A stretch of 56,217 nucleotides of DNA from CAYUEN01 sp964443745 (GTDB lineage: Bacteria; Campylobacterota; Campylobacteria; Campylobacterales; QNZT01): assembly GCA_964443745.1 (NCBI GenBank), contig CAYUEN010000009.1, positions 1 through 56,217 on the forward strand. The letters run 5' to 3'. Each line of letters begins with the position of its first letter. Position 1 is the first letter of the stretch. The notes under the pieces were generated by a model. That model was not told the origin of the DNA and ran no database searches. It saw nothing but the letters and a program-made list of their open reading frames with translations. A program made the position numbers and the translations under genes. Below are positions 51,080-56,217 of the stretch, one piece after another.

Positions 51080-51806
51080 TGGCGCTTCTGCGGTGAGGTG
51101 CGGGTGTTTCGCCGCGGGTGATGTAGACTTTGAATTTTTCGATATCCTCTTCTCTTCCGATGATGACGAGGATGTCGCCTTCGTCCAGGCGGTGGTCGAT
51201 CCTGCGGTCGGTGACGAGCACTTCGCTTCCTATTTCCCTGTCGATGATCGCGATGATGATCAATCCGATCGATTTGAGATCGATTTCGCTCAAATGTTTT
51301 CCGTCCAGATAGCTTCCGGGAGGGATCATCAATTCCGCCATCTTGATGTCGCTTCGGTGGTAGACGATTTCGTCGATCGCCTTGGTGACGGCCGGCTTGA
51401 TGAGGTTGTGGGTGATGCGTCTGGCGGTCGATTCGTACAGATCGATCACGTTGTCCGCACCGGCATAACGCAGTTTTCGGGCGTTTTCGGCGGAGTTGCT
51501 GATCGCGATGATTTGCGCGTCGGGGTAGAGTGTTCGCAGCGTCAGCACCAAAAAGAGGTTTTGGGCGGTTTTGTTCATAGCGCAGTAGAGCAGATGTTTT
51601 CGGGGATCGATTCCCAGATTCAGAATTTCGTCGTTCTTCTTGAAATTGATCCGACGGATATCGATTTTGTGCGACTCTCCCAGCAGGGTGTTCTCTTCCA
51701 GCCGGCTGATCACTTTGACATGATGGCCGGAAGCACGCAGATATTTGTAGAGATGCTGACCGAAGCTTCCGTATCCGAAAAGGATGACCTCTCTTTTTTT
51801 AGCCAC
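51072..51806 (-). CDS. RCK (TrkA-N/TrkA-C) protein, probable second gating subunit of the K+ channel
   Basis: A 244-aa cytoplasmic protein. The Rossmann nucleotide loop is ILFGYGSFGQHLYKYLR at the N-terminus, and a TrkA-C domain follows (GSYLDGKHLSEIDL then LDEGDILVIIG near residue 215). It has no membrane helix. Its ATG lies inside the 3' end of the channel gene (8-base overlap), strongly suggesting stoichiometric translation. RCK proteins bind nucleotides or Ca2+ and gate K+ channels and Trk/Ktr transporters. Confidence 0.85.
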   Translation of the reverse strand: MAKKREVILFGYGSFGQHLYKYLRASGHHVKVISRLEENTLLGESHKIDIRRINFKKNDEILNLGIDPRKHLLYCAMNKTAQNLFLVLTLRTLYPDAQIIAISNSAENARKLRYAGADNVIDLYESTARRITHNLIKPAVTKAIDEIVYHRSDIKMAELMIPPGSYLDGKHLSEIDLKSIGLIIIAIIDREIGSEVLVTDRRIDHRLDEGDILVIIGREEDIEKFKVYITRGETPAPHRRSANA

Positions 51807-53364
51807 GTTTTTGTACCTTCTCTTTCAGTTTCGCGATCGCTACGTCGTAGCCGATACAGACCAGATCGTCCCCGCTTTCAAGAACGAAGTCGTCGGGGGG
51901 ATTGAAGATAAACGCTTCGTTCTCTTTGCCGTAGTTGCGAAAGACGCCCAACAGAATCAGCCGCAGTTTCTCGAAGCCGACTTCACGGATCGTTTTGCCT
52001 TCGAGTTTCGAACCGGGCTGAATCCGCGCTTCGTCGACATGCGTGCGCTCTTTGTGTTCGATGATCGAAAGGGCCACCTCGAACGCCGCCGGCTCTCCCG
52101 CGTAGACCGCCCCCATCATTCCGGCGATCTCTTCGGGTATGATCACTTTGTCCACGCCCGCGAAACGCAGCTTTTCGGCGATCTGCTCGTCGCTGCAGCG
52201 GGCGGTGACGACCACTTTGCGGTTGAGGCTTTTGACGTTGACACTGATGAAGGCGTTTTGTTCGTCGTCCGAAGTGAGCGCCAAGACATGGGAGATGCGG
52301 TTGTTGATTCCGAGCCTTTCGAAAACCGCACTGCGCGTCGCATCGGCACAGATGGAACGATACCCCATCGCCTGCGCTTTGGAAGCGGCGTTTTCGTCGA
52401 TATCGAGCACGACGAATTCGACACCCTCCCTGGCCAGATCCTGCGCGACCAGTCTGCCCAGCAATCCAAATCCGCACAATACGGTGATCTCCCGTTTCTT
52501 GCCGATCTCCTGAACGACGCGATCTTCCCTAAGGAGGTTGAGACGCTCCGAAAAGGAGGAGACGATGACGGAAGTGACGAAAGAGATCAATCCGATACCC
52601 GTCATGATGATGATCATCGAGACGGCTCGCCCTTCGGGCGTATGGGGGGTGATATCTCCGTATCCGACGGTGGAAATCGTTACCAGGGCCCAATAAAAAG
52701 CGTCGAAAAGCGAATGGATGGCGGGATTGCCGTCGGCCCCCTCGAAGACGTAGAGCATGATACCGGCGATGAAGATGAAAAAGGCCGAGAGCGTAAGCAG
52801 TGTGATCAGTTCGACCTTTTTGTTTTTCAGAATGTAGAGAAATCCTGTCAGACTCTTGGTATAGCGCAGCATCTTGAATGCCCGAAAGAGTACCAATACC
52901 CGCAAAATTCTGATCTGGCGATAGCTGGGAAGGATAGCGATCAGATCGATGATTGCAGAAGGGGAGGAGATGTATTCCCACTTGTTTCGCGCGATTCTGA
53001 AAAACAGGGATCCGAGAGAGAGTTCGGTATCGAAGAATCGACTCTCTTCGTAAGCTTCGATAATAATTTTGTGGATGTCGCTGTAGACCCACATTCTGAT
53101 CAGATATTCGATGATGAAGACGGAGGTGACGAAATAGAGATCGTAATCGTCCAGCCACCGCGGTATGTGTTCTTTGACGTCCACGACAAGAATCGTGACG
53201 CTGGAGAGGATGACGAAAATCATGAAGAGATCGAAATATTTTTTGTAGCGATAGTCGTCGTTTTCGAGCAGGTCGTAACAGAAACGCTTGACTTTCTGAT
53301 ACGGTGCCCAGCTCTCGAGAAAATAGGAGAGTGTAACGAGTTTACGGACGATTTTCTCTTTGAT
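51799..53364 (-). CDS. Voltage-sensor-type K+ channel with RCK domain, probable AUC start
   Basis: Six helices: S1 near residue 50, an Arg-rich S4 (RQIRILRVLVLFRAFKMLR, about 149-167), and the filter TVGYGD (232-237) before S6, then an RCK domain with GFGLLG (298-303) and a C-terminal TrkA-C (GSKLEGKTIREVGF). The first ATG (53223) cuts off the segment before S1 and has no SD. The frame is coding upstream for 47 more residues (for example KVKRFCYDLLENDDYRY) up to an in-frame TAA; the only SD, AAGGAG at 53375-53370, is 5 bases before ATC 53364. A TATAAT lies at 53402-53397. I therefore take ATC 53364 as start (521 aa). Confidence 0.82.
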   Translation of the reverse strand: MKEKIVRKLVTLSYFLESWAPYQKVKRFCYDLLENDDYRYKKYFDLFMIFVILSSVTILVVDVKEHIPRWLDDYDLYFVTSVFIIEYLIRMWVYSDIHKIIIEAYEESRFFDTELSLGSLFFRIARNKWEYISSPSAIIDLIAILPSYRQIRILRVLVLFRAFKMLRYTKSLTGFLYILKNKKVELITLLTLSAFFIFIAGIMLYVFEGADGNPAIHSLFDAFYWALVTISTVGYGDITPHTPEGRAVSMIIIMTGIGLISFVTSVIVSSFSERLNLLREDRVVQEIGKKREITVLCGFGLLGRLVAQDLAREGVEFVVLDIDENAASKAQAMGYRSICADATRSAVFERLGINNRISHVLALTSDDEQNAFISVNVKSLNRKVVVTARCSDEQIAEKLRFAGVDKVIIPEEIAGMMGAVYAGEPAAFEVALSIIEHKERTHVDEARIQPGSKLEGKTIREVGFEKLRLILLGVFRNYGKENEAFIFNPPDDFVLESGDDLVCIGYDVAIAKLKEKVQKRG

Positions 53365-53396
53365 TCCGGCTCCTTAGAAACAAGACGTTCTTCGAT

Positions 53397-53402
53397 ATTA
53401 TA
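53397..53402 (-). promoter_or_regulatory. -10 box for the K+ channel gene
   Basis: TATAAT on the minus strand, 32 bases upstream of the proposed ATC start; it would give a leader of about 25 bases with the SD AAGGAG in it. Confidence 0.55.
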
Positions 53403-53455
53403 GTCATTTTAGATAAAAATCGGATATTCGCTTCGTATACATAACATAAAGGCTT

Positions 53456-54193
53456 TCAAAGCGGTATCTCTTCTCCTGCAGCCGATCTTGTACCCGGTAT
53501 GGGTCGAGTGCTGCTCCCTCTGACGGTATATACAAAAGAGATTTTCGGCTTTTGGGTCCGGTTTTCATAGGCGTGGTGGAGCGTAAGGGCGTGAAAGAGT
53601 ATGACGTCTCCCTTTTGAAGAGTATAGTGGACGCGCCCTGCGAGTATCGTTTCGTTTTTCGGAAGATCTTCGCGAAAACAGATCTTTTTGTCGAATTGTT
53701 CCGGTTTTAGATCCATACGATGGCTACCGGGGATGAATTCGAGCACACCGTTGTCCATCCGCTCCTCTCCCAGGGCGAGCCATACACTGAGGAGATTGTG
53801 ATCGCTGAAACGCCAGTAGCGGATGTCTTGATGCCAGCATGTCCGCGTACTTCGCTCTGGCATTTTTGTCATGATGGAGTTGTGGTGGGCGAGGGTGAGC
53901 ACGGCAGGCTCCTGTAGCAGCTGTTCTAAAATGGGGCGCATCGGTTCGTAGTGCATCCACTTACGAAAGGAGGGATGGCGACGATAGACTTGCCTGAGCC
54001 GCCGGAGTGTAGGTTGATTTCCCTGCGGCATTCCCTGATACTCCTCTTCGGTTTCGATCGGAGGAATGGCTTTTTCGATCTCTTCCAGCGCGGCTTCACG
54101 TATTTCGTCGCACAGCGAAGAGGGGGCGAAATTTCGCAGCAATACAAATCCATCCTGTCTGAATCGGTCGTACTGTTCGGCAGAGAGTTTCAT
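53456..54193 (-). CDS. Phytanoyl-CoA dioxygenase (PhyH) family protein
   Basis: A 245-aa Fe(II)/2-oxoglutarate-dependent oxygenase. The facial triad is HQD (His121, Asp123 in CWHQDIRYW) with the distal His in HALTLHHAYENR near residue 208; the 2-oxoglutarate-binding Arg should follow. GSHRMD near residue 159 is typical. The substrate is unknown; family members hydroxylate fatty acyl-CoA, ectoine and small metabolites. It is a single gene with its own spacing; the two flanking units are unrelated. Confidence 0.85.
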   Translation of the reverse strand: MKLSAEQYDRFRQDGFVLLRNFAPSSLCDEIREAALEEIEKAIPPIETEEEYQGMPQGNQPTLRRLRQVYRRHPSFRKWMHYEPMRPILEQLLQEPAVLTLAHHNSIMTKMPERSTRTCWHQDIRYWRFSDHNLLSVWLALGEERMDNGVLEFIPGSHRMDLKPEQFDKKICFREDLPKNETILAGRVHYTLQKGDVILFHALTLHHAYENRTQKPKISFVYTVRGSSTRPIPGTRSAAGEEIPL

Positions 54194-54242
54194 AGGGATC
54201 CTTTAAAACGGACCATTATACACAACACTGACTAAAGATTTT

Positions 54243-54866
54243 TCAGTACTCAAAGCGAGCGAAGGGGCGAGGGGTGTCCGGCTGCGAAAGATCCAGGATT
54301 TCGATCCCTTTTTCGCCGTTGGCGAGATAAAGAAGCGTATGGTCCGCCGAGAGTGCGAGACCGCGTGTTTCTCCATCGCTGCTGTAGCGCTCTTGAAAAC
54401 GGATTTTTTCGAGATTTTCGATGTCGTAAAACTCCACTCCTTTGTCTCCTACCGCGACGAAAAGGGTGTGAAGGAGGTGGTTTGCATCCATAGCCCAAAG
54501 GTTCGTATCCTCTTCTTGCAGCGTGATCTCTCCAAAGAGGGAAGGGTGGAAGGTATCGTTGATATCGACGATACGGATACGTTCGCTTTTGTCTGAGATG
54601 AAAGCGTAGTTTTCGTCCGCACTCAACAAAATCGAAAAAGGTGCCCCCTCCATAGCGAAAGAAGCGAGACGACGGGGTATTTTGGGATCCTCTACATCCA
54701 AAATCACCAATCCGAAATTCCGGTCGACCAAGAAAAGTCTCTTTCGATCTTTCGAAAGGACCAAATCCGTGATCGTTCCGGCGGTATCGAAACGGGAAAG
54801 ATACATCGGCTCTTCCCGTCCGGAGACATCGACGATACGCTGCTGAAATGGGACGATTTTTCTCAT
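54243..54866 (-). CDS. LVIVD-repeat beta-propeller protein, probably 5'-truncated
   Basis: A 207-aa product of LVIVD-type blade repeats (for example FGLVILDVEDPKIPRRLASF, ERIRIVDINDTFHPSLFGEI, KGIEILDLSQPDTPRPFARF). It begins mid-blade: the blade end RIVDVSGREEPMYLS starts at 54839, but the preceding part is missing, and the residues before it (MRKIVPFQQ) are unlike the repeat. Full members are usually secreted with a signal peptide; none is present. GGAGAG precedes ATG 54866, so it may still be translated. The break coincides with a YcxB-like fragment on the other strand. Confidence 0.6.
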   Translation of the reverse strand: MRKIVPFQQRIVDVSGREEPMYLSRFDTAGTITDLVLSKDRKRLFLVDRNFGLVILDVEDPKIPRRLASFAMEGAPFSILLSADENYAFISDKSERIRIVDINDTFHPSLFGEITLQEEDTNLWAMDANHLLHTLFVAVGDKGVEFYDIENLEKIRFQERYSSDGETRGLALSADHTLLYLANGEKGIEILDLSQPDTPRPFARFEY

Positions 54867-55010
54867 GCACTCTCCACGGATGAAGGATATCTGCTCTATC
54901 GGGACGATACCTTCGTCTTTTTGCCTTCGAGCGCTTTTGATTCCTATGAAGCCAAAAACGATTTCGGCTCCCTTTTGAGAGAGCATATGAAAGTCGTCAG
55001 AAAAGGTTGA
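54840..55010 (+). pseudogene. 3' fragment of a YcxB-like protein gene
   Basis: The plus strand from 54840 encodes 56 residues ending at TGA 55008-55010: LLKWDDFSHALSTDEGY, then LLYRDDTFVFLPSSAFDS, then NDFGSLLREHMKVVRKG. This resembles the C-terminal half of YcxB-like domains (W..I...e..YLLY....F..iPk.aF....E...F..ll). No start codon, SD or upstream half is present: the frame runs straight into the antisense of the LVIVD propeller. I take it as a dead remnant. Confidence 0.55.
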
Positions 55011-55101
55011 TTCGCCACCAAAGCGCATCAAAAGAGCCGATTTGGCAAACATCAGCCAAACCCCGCTAAGATAACATCCGACAAAAACGAAAAGAGGAAT
55101 C

Positions 55102-56040
55102 ATGAAAGAGGCAATCGTACTGCTCAATATGGGCGGACCGAACGATCTGGACGAGGTGGAGCTCTTTTTGCGCAATATGTTCGACGATCCGCGAATCATC
55201 TCCGCTCCCGCACCGCTTAGAAAGATCATCGCATGGTTCATTATCCGCTCACGGCTGAAGGAGGCGAAAGAAAACTACCGCAGACTCGGAGGGAAATCTC
55301 CGATCGTGGGATACACCCAAAAGGTCGTCGAAAAGCTGGAGAAGGCGACGGGCGTTCCTGTCTTTTTCGCGATGCGTTATACGCCTCCTTTTACCGAAGA
55401 GGTGCTCCGAAAAATCCGGGAAGCGGAAAAAATCTATGCGATTCCCCTCTATCCGCACCACTCCACGACCACTACGGCATCCTCTTTCGACGCCCTCTAC
55501 GAAGCCGCCGACAAAATCGGTATCCGGGACAAGATCCGTACCGTTGATGGCTACCACCTCGATGCGCACTACAACAACGCGGTGATCGATCGGATCAGGG
55601 AGGCGCTTTCCAACGAGAGCGCGCAGCGATTCGATCTGGTTTTCAGTGCGCATGGTCTGCCACAGAAAGTGATCGATCGCGGCGATCGCTACTGCGAGCA
55701 GATCGAAGCGCAGGTAACCTATCTCAAAAAAAGGCTGAAAGAGGAGGGACTCGACTTTGCGGATATCCACCTGGCGTATCAGTCGCGCGTGGGACCGATG
55801 GCGTGGACCAGACCCTACCTGGACGAAAAGCTTCAAACACTCGCGGGCAGAGCGGTACTGCTCGTGCCGATCTCTTTTACGATCGACAACTCCGAAACGG
55901 AATTTGAGCTCGAGGTCGAATACCGCCACTTGGCCGAAACGATAGGAATGGAGGACTACAGAGTCGCCAAAGCCCCCAACGACCATCCGGAGTTTGTAGA
56001 AGCTCTGAAAGGGATCTGGCAGAGTCTCGCCACGGGGTAA
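55102..56040 (+). CDS. hemH: Ferrochelatase
   Basis: A 312-aa enzyme inserting Fe2+ (or acting on coproporphyrin) in heme synthesis. The start AIVLLNMGGPNDLDEVELFL, the metal-site His in VFSAHGLPQKVIDRGDRY near residue 187, and the distal YQSRVGPMAWTRPYLDE near residue 229 are conserved. SD AGGAAT precedes ATG. It completes three heme genes in this window, with hemA and hemC, though it is not linked to them. Confidence 0.95.
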   Translation: MKEAIVLLNMGGPNDLDEVELFLRNMFDDPRIISAPAPLRKIIAWFIIRSRLKEAKENYRRLGGKSPIVGYTQKVVEKLEKATGVPVFFAMRYTPPFTEEVLRKIREAEKIYAIPLYPHHSTTTTASSFDALYEAADKIGIRDKIRTVDGYHLDAHYNNAVIDRIREALSNESAQRFDLVFSAHGLPQKVIDRGDRYCEQIEAQVTYLKKRLKEEGLDFADIHLAYQSRVGPMAWTRPYLDEKLQTLAGRAVLLVPISFTIDNSETEFELEVEYRHLAETIGMEDYRVAKAPNDHPEFVEALKGIWQSLATG

Positions 56041-56197
56041 TCTGCCCACTCTTTGTGAGGAGTGTGATTGGCTTCGGGGCGATTGGTTTTTGCTAAAAGA
56101 GCTAATGATGCTACGGTAAAAAAACTCTCTTCAAAGATTCCAAAATTCAAAATGTTCATGATGTTATAAAAAATCGCCACAAAATATCTCTTTTTGG

Positions 56198-56203
56198 TAT
56201 AAT
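56198..56203 (+). promoter_or_regulatory. -10 box near the right edge
   Basis: TATAAT after TTTTTGG, the same layout as at 2703 and 5937; a plus-strand gene should begin just beyond the window. The sequence 56041-56190 holds no gene that I can support. Confidence 0.5.
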
Positions 56204-56217
56204 AAAATCTGATTAGT

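Noticed and set aside
51784..53403. Long open frame (539 codons) on the plus strand opposite the K+ channel and RCK genes
   Set aside because: It is the antisense of clearly recognisable channel motifs; its translation is dominated by Asp/Arg/Phe/Val shadows of common codons such as GAT, GTC and CGA, with no SD or domain.
55956..56180. 74-codon frame on the minus strand at the right edge
   Set aside because: Starts at GTG without SD and overlaps the 3' end of hemH; its second half is plainly antisense to hemH.

Overview
The window is a gene-dense stretch (about 60 genes, very few gaps) of a chromosome that looks like a Campylobacterota (epsilonproteobacterial) genome. The support is gene content and order: the ispB-hemA-proS-...-hemC block, which also carries a 92-aa DUF2018 protein like Helicobacter HP0242; the tmk-coaD-ubiX-flgA order; fliL-acpS; short RecO; a DsbA-like lipoprotein beside hemC; and TATAAT-type -10 boxes with T-rich upstream DNA. 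GltBD, ArnT/PMT-like transferases and a GH13_18 phosphorylase suggest a free-living, possibly chemolithoautotrophic member rather than a host-restricted pathogen. That lifestyle, and any genus assignment, is inference.

Layout. 1-2052: 3' part of a GH13_18 sugar phosphorylase coupled to galU. 2077-8940: an outer-membrane barrel, ridA, rplU, a 2-Cys peroxiredoxin, metK, ferredoxin, then ndk-yceD-rpmF-plsX-fabH (start of fatty acid synthesis). 8948-15049: a tightly coupled membrane cluster (PF03706 protein, two GT39-type transferases, two PAP2 phosphatases, one GT2 polyprenyl-phosphate glycosyltransferase), probably a lipid A or surface-glycan modification module. 15039-15847: an outer-membrane barrel gene with a consensus promoter overlapped by an inverted repeat. 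15944-24923: recO, gltBD, an inositol-monophosphatase-family gene, accD, rlmH, dksA-like. 24967-33848: membrane protein, dusB, DUF2018, HP0241-like, ispB, hemA, proS, fxsA, Dsb lipoprotein, hemC. 33849-39857 (minus strand): cysE, speA, hisS, tmk, coaD, ubiX, flgA. 39928-40002: tRNA-Gly(GCC). 40075-41307: a barrel/SPOR hybrid. 41350-41875: the only long gap, holding a possible decayed transcription unit and hairpins before queC. 42551-47771 (minus): orphan TRAP binding protein, Ca2+/H+ exchanger, Mur-N-like protein, metG. 47848-48423: two paralogous tiny membrane proteins with a possible antisense transcript. 48603-51079: acpS, fliL, an mlaE without its usual partners, thiE. 51072-53364: voltage-sensor K+ channel with an RCK domain plus a separate RCK protein. 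53456-56040: PhyH dioxygenase, a truncated LVIVD propeller abutting a YcxB-like fragment, and hemH.

The most unusual points are: two genes whose best-supported start codon is non-canonical (AUC for the K+ channel, AUA for the phosphatase-family gene); a sharp junction at 54839/54840 where two divergent genes both appear to have lost their 5' ends; the pair of small membrane proteins with antisense promoter, SD and ORF; and the lipid/glycan modification cluster. There is no CRISPR array, insertion sequence, integrase or phage gene that I can recognise. All assignments are from reading the sequence; no searches were run.
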